DNA of 64,000 nucleotides from Rhododendron vialii (GCF_030253575.1 NC_080566.1:11603501-11667500); one strand, 5' to 3'. Shown: positions 31,660 to 43,395, counted from the stretch's first letter. A program made the numbers and translations. The notes: generated by a model from the sequence alone, not told the origin.

Positions 31660-31947
31660 TTTTTCGTTTTTGTACGAAATCCCTTCCCCGCCCCCCGTTC
31701 CCTTCTTTCATCCGGTCGCCGCAACTTCGGCTCATGCCGTCCGGATCTTCCCGGAGAGTTTTCGCAGCGATTTTTCGAGCTGCGAGCCAAAATAGCCCCG
31801 TCAGCGGGCACGTTCGGCCGCAGCCATCCCTCCAACGGGATACGGGGTCCGGCCGGCGAGACGTGGCCAAGAAAGCCAGAGATAGAGCGAGCCGTGCCCG
31901 ACGGGGCCGAAAAATGGACCAAAAGAATTGAAAGCGGAGTGCCTATC

Positions 31948-32066
31948 GGGTGCGATCATACCAGCACTAATGCACCGGATCCCATCAGAACTCCGCAGTT
32001 AAGCGTGCTTGGGCGAGAGTAGTACTAGGATGGGTGACCCCCTGGGAAGTCCTCGTGTTGCACCCC
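31948..32066 (+). rRNA. 5S rRNA: 5S ribosomal RNA gene, copy 79
   Basis: Consensus body; unit type S3, 407 bp. Confidence 0.97.
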
Positions 32067-32354
32067 TTTTTCGTTTTTGTACGAAATCCCTTCCCCGCCC
32101 CCCGTTCCCTTCTTTCATCCGGTCGCCGCAACTTCGGCTCATGCCGTCCGGATCTTCCCGGAGAGTTTTCGCAGCGATTTTTCGAGCTGCGAGCCAAAAT
32201 AGCCCCGTCAGCGGGCACGTTCGGCCGCAGCCATCCCTCCAACGGGATACGGGGTCCGGCCGGCGAGACGTGGCCAAGAAAGCCAGAGATAGAGCGAGCG
32301 GTGCCCGACGGGGCCGAAAAATGGACCAAAAGAATTGAAAGCGGAGTGCCTATC

Positions 32355-32473
32355 GGGTGCGATCATACCAGCACTAATGCACCGGATCCCATCAGAACTC
32401 CGCAGTTAAGCGTGCTTGGGCGAGAGTAGTACTAGGATGGGTGACCCCCTGGGAAGTCCTCGTGTTGCACCCC
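32355..32473 (+). rRNA. 5S rRNA: 5S ribosomal RNA gene, copy 80
   Basis: Consensus body; unit type L3, 411 bp. Confidence 0.97.
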
Positions 32474-32765
32474 TTTTTCGTTTTTGTACGAAATCCCTTC
32501 CCCGCCCCCCGTTCCCTTCTTTCATCCGGTCGCCGCAACTTCGGCTCATTCCGTCCGGATCTTCCCGGAGAGTTTTCGCTGCAGCGATTTTTCGAGCTGC
32601 GAGCCAAAATAGCCCCCTTCAGCGGGCACTCTCGGCCGTAGCCATCCCTCCAACGGGATACGGGGTCCGGCCGGCGAGACGTGGCCAAGAAAGCCAGAGA
32701 TAGAGCGAGCAGTGCCCGACGGGGCAGAAAAATGGACCAAAAGAATTGAAAGCGGAGTGCCTATC

Positions 32766-32884
32766 GGGTGCGATCATACCAGCACTAATGCACCGGATCC
32801 CATCAGAACTCCGCAGTTAAGCGTGCTTGGGCGAGAGTAGTACTAGGATGGGTGACCCCCTGGGAAGTCCTCGTGTTGCACCCC
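32766..32884 (+). rRNA. 5S rRNA: 5S ribosomal RNA gene, copy 81
   Basis: Consensus body; unit type S2, 407 bp. Confidence 0.97.
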
Positions 32885-33172
32885 TTTTTCGTTTTTGTAC
32901 GAAATCCCTTCCCCGCCCCCCGTTCCCTTCTTTCATCCGGTCGCCGCAACTTCGGCTCATGCCGTCCGGATCTTCCCGGAGAGTTTTCGCAGCGATTTTT
33001 CCAGCTTCGAGCCAAAATAGCCCCGTCAGCGGGCACGTTCGGCCGCAGCCATCCCTCCAACGGGATACGGGGTCCGGCCGGCGAGACGTGGCCAAGAAAG
33101 CCAGAGATAGAGCGAGCGGTGCCCGACGGGGCCGAAAAATGGACCAAAAGAATTGAAAGCGGAGTGCCTATC

Positions 33173-33291
33173 GGGTGCGATCATACCAGCACTAATGCAC
33201 CGGATCCCATCAGAACTCCGCAGTTAAGCGTGCTTGGGCGAGAGTAGTACTAGGATGGGTGACCCCCTGGGAAGTCCTCGTGTTGCACCCC
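33173..33291 (+). rRNA. 5S rRNA: 5S ribosomal RNA gene, copy 82
   Basis: Consensus body; unit type L4, 411 bp, the first L4. Confidence 0.97.
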
Positions 33292-33583
33292 TTTTTCGTT
33301 TTTGTACGAAATCCCTTCCCCGCCCCCCGTTCCCTTCTTTCATCCGGTCGCCGCAACTTCGGCTCATTCCGTCCGGATCTTCCCGGAGAGTTTTCGCTGC
33401 AGCGATTTTTCGAGCTGCGAGCCAAAATAGCCCCCTTCAGCGGGCACTCTCGGCCGCAGCCATCCCTCCAACGGGATACGGGGTCCGGCCGGCGAGACGT
33501 GGCCAAGAAAGCCAGAGATAGAGCGAGCAGTGCCCGACGGGGCAGAAAAATGGACCAAAAGAATTGAAAGCGGAGTGCCTATC

Positions 33584-33702
33584 GGGTGCGATCATACCAG
33601 CACTAATGCACCGGATCCCATCAGAACTCCGCAGTTAAGCGTGCTTGGGCGAGAGTAGTACTAGGATGGGTGACCCCCTGGGAAGTCCTCGTGTTGCACC
33701 CC
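33584..33702 (+). rRNA. 5S rRNA: 5S ribosomal RNA gene, copy 83
   Basis: Consensus body; unit type S2, 407 bp. Confidence 0.97.
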
Positions 33703-33990
33703 TTTTTCGTTTTTGTACGAAATCCCTTCCCCGCCCCCCGTTCCCTTCTTTCATCCGGTCGCCGCAACTTCGGCTCATGCCGTCCGGATCTTCCCGGAGA
33801 GTTTTCGCAGCGATTTTTCCAGCTTCGAGCCAAAATAGCCCCGTCAGCGGGCACGTTCGGCCGCAGCCATCCCTCCAACGGGATACGGGGTCCGGCCGGC
33901 GAGACGTGGCCAAGAAAGCCAGAGATAGAGCGAGCGGTGCCCGACGGGGCCGAAAAATGGACCAAAAGAATTGAAAGCGGAGTGCCTATC

Positions 33991-34109
33991 GGGTGCGATC
34001 ATACCAGCACTAATGCACCGGATCCCATCAGAACTCCGCAGTTAAGCGTGCTTGGGCGAGAGTAGTACTAGGATGGGTGACCCCCTGGGAAGTCCTCGTG
34101 TTGCACCCC
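33991..34109 (+). rRNA. 5S rRNA: 5S ribosomal RNA gene, copy 84
   Basis: Consensus body; unit type L4, 411 bp. Last member of the first half of the 4497-bp duplication. Confidence 0.97.
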
Positions 34110-34401
34110 TTTTTCGTTTTTGTACGAAATCCCTTCCCCGCCCCCCGTTCCCTTCTTTCATCCGGTCGCCGCAACTTCGGCTCATTCCGTCCGGATCTTC
34201 CCGGAGAGTTTTCGCTGCAGCGATTTTTCGAGCTGCGAGCCAAAATAGCCCCCTTCAGCGGGCACTCTCGGCCGCAGCCATCCCTCCAACGGGATACGGG
34301 GTCCGGCCGGCGAGACGTGGCCAAGAAAGCCAGAGATAGAGCGAGCAGTGCCCGACGGGGCAGAAAAATGGACCAAAAGAATTGAAAGCGGAGTGCCTAT
34401 C

Positions 34402-34520
34402 GGGTGCGATCATACCAGCACTAATGCACCGGATCCCATCAGAACTCCGCAGTTAAGCGTGCTTGGGCGAGAGTAGTACTAGGATGGGTGACCCCCTGGG
34501 AAGTCCTCGTGTTGCACCCC
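34402..34520 (+). rRNA. 5S rRNA: 5S ribosomal RNA gene, copy 85
   Basis: Consensus body; unit type L3 with G250, 411 bp; counterpart of copy 74. Confidence 0.97.
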
Positions 34521-34812
34521 TTTTTCGTTTTTGTACGAAATCCCTTCCCCGCCCCCCGTTCCCTTCTTTCATCCGGTCGCCGCAACTTCGGCTCATGCCG
34601 TCCGGATCTTCCCGGAGAGTTTTCGCTGCAGCGATTTTTCGAGCTGCGAGCCAAAATAGCCCCCTTCAGCGGGCACTCTCGGCCGTAGCCATCCCTCCAA
34701 CGGGATACGGGGTCCGGCCGGCGAGACGTGGCCAAGAAAGCCAGAGATAGAGCGAGCAGTGCCCGACGGGGCAGAAAAATGGACCAAAAGAATTGAAAGC
34801 GGAGTGCCTATC

Positions 34813-34931
34813 GGGTGCGATCATACCAGCACTAATGCACCGGATCCCATCAGAACTCCGCAGTTAAGCGTGCTTGGGCGAGAGTAGTACTAGGATGGGT
34901 GACCCCCTGGGAAGTCCTCGTGTTGCACCCC
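34813..34931 (+). rRNA. 5S rRNA: 5S ribosomal RNA gene, copy 86
   Basis: Consensus body; unit type S2, 407 bp; counterpart of copy 75. Confidence 0.97.
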
Positions 34932-35219
34932 TTTTTCGTTTTTGTACGAAATCCCTTCCCCGCCCCCCGTTCCCTTCTTTCATCCGGTCGCCGCAACTTC
35001 GGCTCATGCCGTCCGGATCTTCCCGGAGAGTTTTCGCAGCGATTTTTCCAGCTTCGAGCCAAAATAGCCCCGTCAGCGGGCACGTTCGGCCGCAGCCATC
35101 CCTCCAACGGGATACGGGGTCCGGCCGGCGAGACGTGGCCAAGAAAGCCAGAGATAGAGCGAGCGGTGCCCGACGGGGCCGAAAAATGGACCAAAAGAAT
35201 TGAAAGCGGAGTGCCTATC

Positions 35220-35338
35220 GGGTGCGATCATACCAGCACTAATGCACCGGATCCCATCAGAACTCCGCAGTTAAGCGTGCTTGGGCGAGAGTAGTACTAG
35301 GATGGGTGACCCCCTGGGAAGTCCTCGTGTTGCACCCC
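35220..35338 (+). rRNA. 5S rRNA: 5S ribosomal RNA gene, copy 87
   Basis: Consensus body; unit type S3, 407 bp; counterpart of copy 76. Confidence 0.97.
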
Positions 35339-35626
35339 TTTTTCGTTTTTGTACGAAATCCCTTCCCCGCCCCCCGTTCCCTTCTTTCATCCGGTCGCCG
35401 CAACTTCGGCTCATGCCGTCCGGATCTTCCCGGAGAGTTTTCGCAGCGATTTTTCGAGCTGCGAGCCAAAATAGCCCCGTCAGCGGGCACGTTCGGCCGC
35501 AGCCATCCCTCCAACGGGATACGGGGTCCGGCCGGCGAGACGTGGCCAAGAAAGCCAGAGATAGAGCGAGCGGTGCCCGACGGGGCCGAAAAATGGACCA
35601 AAAGAATTGAAAGCGGAGTGCCTATC

Positions 35627-35745
35627 GGGTGCGATCATACCAGCACTAATGCACCGGATCCCATCAGAACTCCGCAGTTAAGCGTGCTTGGGCGAGAGTA
35701 GTACTAGGATGGGTGACCCCCTGGGAAGTCCTCGTGTTGCACCCC
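35627..35745 (+). rRNA. 5S rRNA: 5S ribosomal RNA gene, copy 88
   Basis: Consensus body; unit type L3, 411 bp; counterpart of copy 77. Confidence 0.97.
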
Positions 35746-36037
35746 TTTTTCGTTTTTGTACGAAATCCCTTCCCCGCCCCCCGTTCCCTTCTTTCATCCG
35801 GTCGCCGCAACTTCGGCTCATTCCGTCCGGATCTTCCCGGAGAGTTTTCGCTGCAGCGATTTTTCGAGCTGCGAGCCAAAATAGCCCCCTTCAGCGGGCA
35901 CTCTCGGCCGTAGCCATCCCTCCAACGGGATACGGGGTCCGGCCGGCGAGACGTGGCCAAGAAAGCCAGAGATAGAGCGAGCAGTGCCCGACGGGGCAGA
36001 AAAATGGACCAAAAGAATTGAAAGCGGAGTGCCTATC

Positions 36038-36156
36038 GGGTGCGATCATACCAGCACTAATGCACCGGATCCCATCAGAACTCCGCAGTTAAGCGTGCTT
36101 GGGCGAGAGTAGTACTAGGATGGGTGACCCCCTGGGAAGTCCTCGTGTTGCACCCC
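36038..36156 (+). rRNA. 5S rRNA: 5S ribosomal RNA gene, copy 89
   Basis: Consensus body; unit type S3 with C407, 407 bp; counterpart of copy 78. Confidence 0.97.
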
Positions 36157-36444
36157 TTTTTCGTTTTTGTACGAAATCCCTTCCCCGCCCCCCGTTCCCT
36201 TCTTTCATCCGGTCGCCGCAACTTCGGCTCATGCCGTCCGGATCTTCCCGGAGAGTTTTCGCAGCGATTTTTCGAGCTGCGAGCCAAAATAGCCCCGTCA
36301 GCGGGCACGTTCGGCCGCAGCCATCCCTCCAACGGGATACGGGGTCCGGCCGGCGAGACGTGGCCAAGAAAGCCAGAGATAGAGCGAGCCGTGCCCGACG
36401 GGGCCGAAAAATGGACCAAAAGAATTGAAAGCGGAGTGCCTATC

Positions 36445-36563
36445 GGGTGCGATCATACCAGCACTAATGCACCGGATCCCATCAGAACTCCGCAGTTAAG
36501 CGTGCTTGGGCGAGAGTAGTACTAGGATGGGTGACCCCCTGGGAAGTCCTCGTGTTGCACCCC
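36445..36563 (+). rRNA. 5S rRNA: 5S ribosomal RNA gene, copy 90
   Basis: Consensus body; unit type S3, 407 bp; counterpart of copy 79. Confidence 0.97.
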
Positions 36564-36851
36564 TTTTTCGTTTTTGTACGAAATCCCTTCCCCGCCCCCC
36601 GTTCCCTTCTTTCATCCGGTCGCCGCAACTTCGGCTCATGCCGTCCGGATCTTCCCGGAGAGTTTTCGCAGCGATTTTTCGAGCTGCGAGCCAAAATAGC
36701 CCCGTCAGCGGGCACGTTCGGCCGCAGCCATCCCTCCAACGGGATACGGGGTCCGGCCGGCGAGACGTGGCCAAGAAAGCCAGAGATAGAGCGAGCGGTG
36801 CCCGACGGGGCCGAAAAATGGACCAAAAGAATTGAAAGCGGAGTGCCTATC

Positions 36852-36970
36852 GGGTGCGATCATACCAGCACTAATGCACCGGATCCCATCAGAACTCCGC
36901 AGTTAAGCGTGCTTGGGCGAGAGTAGTACTAGGATGGGTGACCCCCTGGGAAGTCCTCGTGTTGCACCCC
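36852..36970 (+). rRNA. 5S rRNA: 5S ribosomal RNA gene, copy 91
   Basis: Consensus body; unit type L3, 411 bp; counterpart of copy 80. Confidence 0.97.
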
Positions 36971-37262
36971 TTTTTCGTTTTTGTACGAAATCCCTTCCCC
37001 GCCCCCCGTTCCCTTCTTTCATCCGGTCGCCGCAACTTCGGCTCATTCCGTCCGGATCTTCCCGGAGAGTTTTCGCTGCAGCGATTTTTCGAGCTGCGAG
37101 CCAAAATAGCCCCCTTCAGCGGGCACTCTCGGCCGTAGCCATCCCTCCAACGGGATACGGGGTCCGGCCGGCGAGACGTGGCCAAGAAAGCCAGAGATAG
37201 AGCGAGCAGTGCCCGACGGGGCAGAAAAATGGACCAAAAGAATTGAAAGCGGAGTGCCTATC

Positions 37263-37381
37263 GGGTGCGATCATACCAGCACTAATGCACCGGATCCCAT
37301 CAGAACTCCGCAGTTAAGCGTGCTTGGGCGAGAGTAGTACTAGGATGGGTGACCCCCTGGGAAGTCCTCGTGTTGCACCCC
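37263..37381 (+). rRNA. 5S rRNA: 5S ribosomal RNA gene, copy 92
   Basis: Consensus body; unit type S2, 407 bp; counterpart of copy 81. Confidence 0.97.
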
Positions 37382-37669
37382 TTTTTCGTTTTTGTACGAA
37401 ATCCCTTCCCCGCCCCCCGTTCCCTTCTTTCATCCGGTCGCCGCAACTTCGGCTCATGCCGTCCGGATCTTCCCGGAGAGTTTTCGCAGCGATTTTTCCA
37501 GCTTCGAGCCAAAATAGCCCCGTCAGCGGGCACGTTCGGCCGCAGCCATCCCTCCAACGGGATACGGGGTCCGGCCGGCGAGACGTGGCCAAGAAAGCCA
37601 GAGATAGAGCGAGCGGTGCCCGACGGGGCCGAAAAATGGACCAAAAGAATTGAAAGCGGAGTGCCTATC

Positions 37670-37788
37670 GGGTGCGATCATACCAGCACTAATGCACCGG
37701 ATCCCATCAGAACTCCGCAGTTAAGCGTGCTTGGGCGAGAGTAGTACTAGGATGGGTGACCCCCTGGGAAGTCCTCGTGTTGCACCCC
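37670..37788 (+). rRNA. 5S rRNA: 5S ribosomal RNA gene, copy 93
   Basis: Consensus body; unit type L4, 411 bp; counterpart of copy 82. Confidence 0.97.
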
Positions 37789-38080
37789 TTTTTCGTTTTT
37801 GTACGAAATCCCTTCCCCGCCCCCCGTTCCCTTCTTTCATCCGGTCGCCGCAACTTCGGCTCATTCCGTCCGGATCTTCCCGGAGAGTTTTCGCTGCAGC
37901 GATTTTTCGAGCTGCGAGCCAAAATAGCCCCCTTCAGCGGGCACTCTCGGCCGCAGCCATCCCTCCAACGGGATACGGGGTCCGGCCGGCGAGACGTGGC
38001 CAAGAAAGCCAGAGATAGAGCGAGCAGTGCCCGACGGGGCAGAAAAATGGACCAAAAGAATTGAAAGCGGAGTGCCTATC

Positions 38081-38199
38081 GGGTGCGATCATACCAGCAC
38101 TAATGCACCGGATCCCATCAGAACTCCGCAGTTAAGCGTGCTTGGGCGAGAGTAGTACTAGGATGGGTGACCCCCTGGGAAGTCCTCGTGTTGCACCCC
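38081..38199 (+). rRNA. 5S rRNA: 5S ribosomal RNA gene, copy 94
   Basis: Consensus body; unit type S2, 407 bp; counterpart of copy 83. Confidence 0.97.
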
Positions 38200-38487
38200 T
38201 TTTTCGTTTTTGTACGAAATCCCTTCCCCGCCCCCCGTTCCCTTCTTTCATCCGGTCGCCGCAACTTCGGCTCATGCCGTCCGGATCTTCCCGGAGAGTT
38301 TTCGCAGCGATTTTTCCAGCTTCGAGCCAAAATAGCCCCGTCAGCGGGCACGTTCGGCCGCAGCCATCCCTCCAACGGGATACGGGGTCCGGCCGGCGAG
38401 ACGTGGCCAAGAAAGCCAGAGATAGAGCGAGCGGTGCCCGACGGGGCCGAAAAATGGACCAAAAGAATTGAAAGCGGAGTGCCTATC

Positions 38488-38606
38488 GGGTGCGATCATA
38501 CCAGCACTAATGCACCGGATCCCATCAGAACTCCGCAGTTAAGCGTGCTTGGGCGAGAGTAGTACTAGGATGGGTGACCCCCTGGGAAGTCCTCGTGTTG
38601 CACCCC
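38488..38606 (+). rRNA. 5S rRNA: 5S ribosomal RNA gene, copy 95
   Basis: Consensus body; unit type L4, 411 bp; counterpart of copy 84 and end of the 4497-bp duplication. Confidence 0.97.
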
Positions 38607-38898
38607 TTTTTCGTTTTTGTACGAAATCCCTTCCCCGCCCCCCGTTCCCTTCTTTCATCCGGTCGCCGCAACTTCGGCTCATTCCGTCCGGATCTTCCCG
38701 GAGAGTTTTCGCTGCAGCGATTTTTCGAGCTGCGAGCCAAAATAGCCCCCTTCAGCGGGCACTCTCGGCCGCAGCCATCCCTCCAACGGGATACGGGGTC
38801 CGGCCGGCGAGACGTGGCCAAGAAAGCCAGAGATAGAGCGAGCAGTGCCCGACGGGGCAGAAAAATGGACCAAAAGAATTGAAAGCGGAGTGCCTATC

Positions 38899-39017
38899 GG
38901 GTGCGATCATACCAGCACTAATGCACCGGATCCCATCAGAACTCCGCAGTTAAGCGTGCTTGGGCGAGAGTAGTACTAGGATGGGTGACCCCCTGGGAAG
39001 TCCTCGTGTTGCACCCC
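38899..39017 (+). rRNA. 5S rRNA: 5S ribosomal RNA gene, copy 96
   Basis: Consensus body; unit type S2, 407 bp. Confidence 0.97.
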
Positions 39018-39305
39018 TTTTTCGTTTTTGTACGAAATCCCTTCCCCGCCCCCCGTTCCCTTCTTTCATCCGGTCGCCGCAACTTCGGCTCATGCCGTCC
39101 GGATCTTCCCGGAGAGTTTTCGCAGCGATTTTTCCAGCTTCGAGCCAAAATAGCCCCGTCAGCGGGCACGTTCGGCCGCAGCCATCCCTCCAACGGGATA
39201 CGGGGTCCGGCCGGCGAGACGTGGCCAAGAAAGCCAGAGATAGAGCGAGCGGTGCCCGACGGGGCCGAAAAATGGACCAAAAGAATTGAAAGCGGAGTGC
39301 CTATC

Positions 39306-39424
39306 GGGTGCGATCATACCAGCACTAATGCACCGGATCCCATCAGAACTCCGCAGTTAAGCGTGCTTGGGCGAGAGTAGTACTAGGATGGGTGACCCCC
39401 TGGGAAGTCCTCGTGTTGCACCCC
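39306..39424 (+). rRNA. 5S rRNA: 5S ribosomal RNA gene, copy 97
   Basis: Consensus body; unit type L4, 411 bp. Confidence 0.97.
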
Positions 39425-39716
39425 TTTTTCGTTTTTGTACGAAATCCCTTCCCCGCCCCCCGTTCCCTTCTTTCATCCGGTCGCCGCAACTTCGGCTCAT
39501 TCCGTCCGGATCTTCCCGGAGAGTTTTCGCTGCAGCGATTTTTCGAGCTGCGAGCCAAAATAGCCCCCTTCAGCGGGCACTCTCGGCCGCAGCCATCCCT
39601 CCAACGGGATACGGGGTCCGGCCGGCGAGACGTGGCCAAGAAAGCCAGAGATAGAGCGAGCAGTGCCCGACGGGGCAGAAAAATGGACCAAAAGAATTGA
39701 AAGCGGAGTGCCTATC

Positions 39717-39835
39717 GGGTGCGATCATACCAGCACTAATGCACCGGATCCCATCAGAACTCCGCAGTTAAGCGTGCTTGGGCGAGAGTAGTACTAGGAT
39801 GGGTGACCCCCTGGGAAGTCCTCGTGTTGCACCCC
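39717..39835 (+). rRNA. 5S rRNA: 5S ribosomal RNA gene, copy 98
   Basis: Consensus body; unit type S2 with the L-type tail AA, 407 bp. Confidence 0.97.
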
Positions 39836-40123
39836 TTTTTCGTTTTTGTACGAAATCCCTTCCCCGCCCCCCGTTCCCTTCTTTCATCCGGTCGCCGCAA
39901 CTTCGGCTCATGCCGTCCGGATCTTCCCGGAGAGTTTTCGCAGCGATTTTTCCAGCTTCGAGCCAAAATAGCCCCGTCAGCGGGCACGTTCGGCCGCAGC
40001 CATCCCTCCAACGGGATACGGGGTCCGGCCGGCGAGACGTGGCCAAGAAAGCCAGAGATAGAGCGAGCAGTGCCCGACGGGGCAGAAAAATGGACCAAAA
40101 GAATTGAAAGCGGAGTGCCTATC

Positions 40124-40242
40124 GGGTGCGATCATACCAGCACTAATGCACCGGATCCCATCAGAACTCCGCAGTTAAGCGTGCTTGGGCGAGAGTAGTA
40201 CTAGGATGGGTGACCCCCTGGGAAGTCCTCGTGTTGCACCCC
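40124..40242 (+). rRNA. 5S rRNA: 5S ribosomal RNA gene, copy 99
   Basis: Consensus body; unit type S2, 407 bp. Confidence 0.97.
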
Positions 40243-40530
40243 TTTTTCGTTTTTGTACGAAATCCCTTCCCCGCCCCCCGTTCCCTTCTTTCATCCGGTC
40301 GCCGCAACTTCGGCTCATGCCGTCCGGATCTTCCCGGAGAGTTTTCGCAGCGATTTTTCCAGCTTCGAGCCAAAATAGCCCCGTCAGCGGGCACGTTCGG
40401 CCGCAGCCATCCCTCCAACGGGATACGGGGTCCGGCCGGCGAGACGTGGCCAAGAAAGCCAGAGATAGAGCGAGCGGTGCCCGACGGGGCCGAAAAATGG
40501 ACCAAAAGAATTGAAAGCGGAGTGCCTATC

Positions 40531-40649
40531 GGGTGCGATCATACCAGCACTAATGCACCGGATCCCATCAGAACTCCGCAGTTAAGCGTGCTTGGGCGAG
40601 AGTAGTACTAGGATGGGTGACCCCCTGGGAAGTCCTCGTGTTGCACCCC
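40531..40649 (+). rRNA. 5S rRNA: 5S ribosomal RNA gene, copy 100
   Basis: Consensus body; unit type L4, 411 bp. Confidence 0.97.
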
Positions 40650-40941
40650 TTTTTCGTTTTTGTACGAAATCCCTTCCCCGCCCCCCGTTCCCTTCTTTCA
40701 TCCGGTCGCCGCAACTTCGGCTCATTCCGTCCGGATCTTCCCGGAGAGTTTTCGCTGCAGCGATTTTTCGAGCTGCGAGCCAAAATAGCCCCCTTCAGCG
40801 GGCACTCTCGGCCGCAGCCATCCCTCCAACGGGATACGGGGTCCGGCCGGCGAGACGTGGCCAAGAAAGCCAGAGATAGAGCGAGCAGTGCCCGACGGGG
40901 CAGAAAAATGGACCAAAAGAATTGAAAGCGGAGTGCCTATC

Positions 40942-41060
40942 GGGTGCGATCATACCAGCACTAATGCACCGGATCCCATCAGAACTCCGCAGTTAAGCGT
41001 GCTTGGGCGAGAGTAGTACTAGGATGGGTGACCCCCTGGGAAGTCCTCGTGTTGCACCCC
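40942..41060 (+). rRNA. 5S rRNA: 5S ribosomal RNA gene, copy 101
   Basis: Consensus body; unit type S2, 407 bp. Confidence 0.97.
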
Positions 41061-41348
41061 TTTTTCGTTTTTGTACGAAATCCCTTCCCCGCCCCCCGTT
41101 CCCTTCTTTCATCCGGTCGCCGCAACTTCGGCTCATGCCGTCCGGATCTTCCCGGAGAGTTTTCGCAGCGATTTTTCCAGCTTCGAGCCAAAATAGCCCC
41201 GTCAGCGGGCACGTTCGGCCGCAGCCATCCCTCCAACGGGATACGGGGTCCGGCCGGCGAGACGTGGCCAAGAAAGCCAGAGATAGAGCGAGCGGTGCCC
41301 GACGGGGCCGAAAAATGGACCAAAAGAATTGAAAGCGGAGTGCCTATC

Positions 41349-41467
41349 GGGTGCGATCATACCAGCACTAATGCACCGGATCCCATCAGAACTCCGCAGT
41401 TAAGCGTGCTTGGGCGAGAGTAGTACTAGGATGGGTGACCCCCTGGGAAGTCCTCGTGTTGCACCCC
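41349..41467 (+). rRNA. 5S rRNA: 5S ribosomal RNA gene, copy 102
   Basis: Consensus body; unit type L4, 411 bp. Confidence 0.97.
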
Positions 41468-41759
41468 TTTTTCGTTTTTGTACGAAATCCCTTCCCCGCC
41501 CCCCGTTCCCTTCTTTCATCCGGTCGCCGCAACTTCGGCTCATTCCGTCCGGATCTTCCCGGAGAGTTTTCGCTGCAGCGATTTTTCGAGCTGCGAGCCA
41601 AAATAGCCCCCTTCAGCGGGCACTCTCGGCCGCAGCCATCCCTCCAACGGGATACGGGGTCCGGCCGGCGAGACGTGGCCAAGAAAGCCAGAGATAGAGC
41701 GAGCAGTGCCCGACGGGGCAGAAAAATGGACCAAAAGAATTGAAAGCGGAGTGCCTATC

Positions 41760-41878
41760 GGGTGCGATCATACCAGCACTAATGCACCGGATCCCATCAG
41801 AACTCCGCAGTTAAGCGTGCTTGGGCGAGAGTAGTACTAGGATGGGTGACCCCCTGGGAAGTCCTCGTGTTGCACCCC
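41760..41878 (+). rRNA. 5S rRNA: 5S ribosomal RNA gene, copy 103
   Basis: Consensus body; unit type S2, 407 bp. Confidence 0.97.
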
Positions 41879-42166
41879 TTTTTCGTTTTTGTACGAAATC
41901 CCTTCCCCGCCCCCCGTTCCCTTCTTTCATCCGGTCGCCGCAACTTCGGCTCATGCCGTCCGGATCTTCCCGGAGAGTTTTCGCAGCGATTTTTCCAGCT
42001 TCGAGCCAAAATAGCCCCGTCAGCGGGCACGTTCGGCCGCAGCCATCCCTCCAACGGGATACGGGGTCCGGCCGGCGAGACGTGGCCAAGAAAGCCAGAG
42101 ATAGAGCGAGCGGTGCCCGACGGGGCCGAAAAATGGACCAAAAGAATTGAAAGCGGAGTGCCTATC

Positions 42167-42285
42167 GGGTGCGATCATACCAGCACTAATGCACCGGATC
42201 CCATCAGAACTCCGCAGTTAAGCGTGCTTGGGCGAGAGTAGTACTAGGATGGGTGACCCCCTGGGAAGTCCTCGTGTTGCACCCC
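42167..42285 (+). rRNA. 5S rRNA: 5S ribosomal RNA gene, copy 104
   Basis: Consensus body; unit type L4, 411 bp. Confidence 0.97.
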
Positions 42286-42577
42286 TTTTTCGTTTTTGTA
42301 CGAAATCCCTTCCCCGCCCCCCGTTCCCTTCTTTCATCCGGTCGCCGCAACTTCGGCTCATTCCGTCCGGATCTTCCCGGAGAGTTTTCGCTGCAGCGAT
42401 TTTTCGAGCTGCGAGCCAAAATAGCCCCCTTCAGCGGGCACTCTCGGCCGCAGCCATCCCTCCAACGGGATACGGGGTCCGGCCGGCGAGACGTGGCCAA
42501 GAAAGCCAGAGATAGAGCGAGCAGTGCCCGACGGGGCAGAAAAATGGACCAAAAGAATTGAAAGCGGAGTGCCTATC

Positions 42578-42696
42578 GGGTGCGATCATACCAGCACTAA
42601 TGCACCGGATCCCATCAGAACTCCGCAGTTAAGCGTGCTTGGGCGAGAGTAGTACTAGGATGGGTGACCCCCTGGGAAGTCCTCGTGTTGCACCCC
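42578..42696 (+). rRNA. 5S rRNA: 5S ribosomal RNA gene, copy 105
   Basis: Consensus body; unit type S2, 407 bp. Confidence 0.97.
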
Positions 42697-42984
42697 TTTT
42701 TCGTTTTTGTACGAAATCCCTTCCCCGCCCCCCGTTCCCTTCTTTCATCCGGTCGCCGCAACTTCGGCTCATGCCGTCCGGATCTTCCCGGAGAGTTTTC
42801 GCAGCGATTTTTCCAGCTTCGAGCCAAAATAGCCCCGTCAGCGGGCACGTTCGGCCGCAGCCATCCCTCCAACGGGATACGGGGTCCGGCCGGCGAGACG
42901 TGGCCAAGAAAGCCAGAGATAGAGCGAGCGGTGCCCGACGGGGCCGAAAAATGGACCAAAAGAATTGAAAGCGGAGTGCCTATC

Positions 42985-43103
42985 GGGTGCGATCATACCA
43001 GCACTAATGCACCGGATCCCATCAGAACTCCGCAGTTAAGCGTGCTTGGGCGAGAGTAGTACTAGGATGGGTGACCCCCTGGGAAGTCCTCGTGTTGCAC
43101 CCC
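42985..43103 (+). rRNA. 5S rRNA: 5S ribosomal RNA gene, copy 106
   Basis: Consensus body; unit type L4 with tail AC, 411 bp, and a private A-to-G at 43309. Confidence 0.97.
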
Positions 43104-43395
43104 TTTTTCGTTTTTGTACGAAATCCCTTCCCCGCCCCCCGTTCCCTTCTTTCATCCGGTCGCCGCAACTTCGGCTCATTCCGTCCGGATCTTCCCGGAG
43201 AGTTTTCGCTGCAGCGATTTTTCGAGCTGCGAGCCAAAATAGCCCCCTTCAGCGGGCACTCTCGGCCGCAGCCATCCCTCCAACGGGATACGGGGTCCGG
43301 CCGGCGAGGCGTGGCCAAGAAAGCCAGAGATAGAGCGAGCAGTGCCCGACGGGGCCGAAAAATGGACCAAAAGAATTGAAAGCGGAGTGCCTATC

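Larger units (their letters stand above)
29905..38898 (+). repeat. Tandem segmental duplication of eleven units, 4497 bp each
   Basis: Units 74-84 (29905-34401) and 85-95 (34402-38898) have the same eleven unit types in the same order: L3 with G250, S2, S3, L3, S3 with C407, S3, L3, S2, L4, S2, L4. Every diagnostic site I scored matches between the halves. Confidence 0.88.
37263..39716 (+). repeat. Three S2-L4 dimers, period 818 bp
   Basis: Units 92-97 alternate S2 and L4 without a scored difference. The first two dimers also belong to the 4497-bp duplication. Confidence 0.85.
40942..43395 (+). repeat. Three S2-L4 dimers, period 818 bp
   Basis: Units 101-106 alternate S2 and L4. The last L4 has tail AC and a private A-to-G at 43309. 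Confidence 0.85.
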
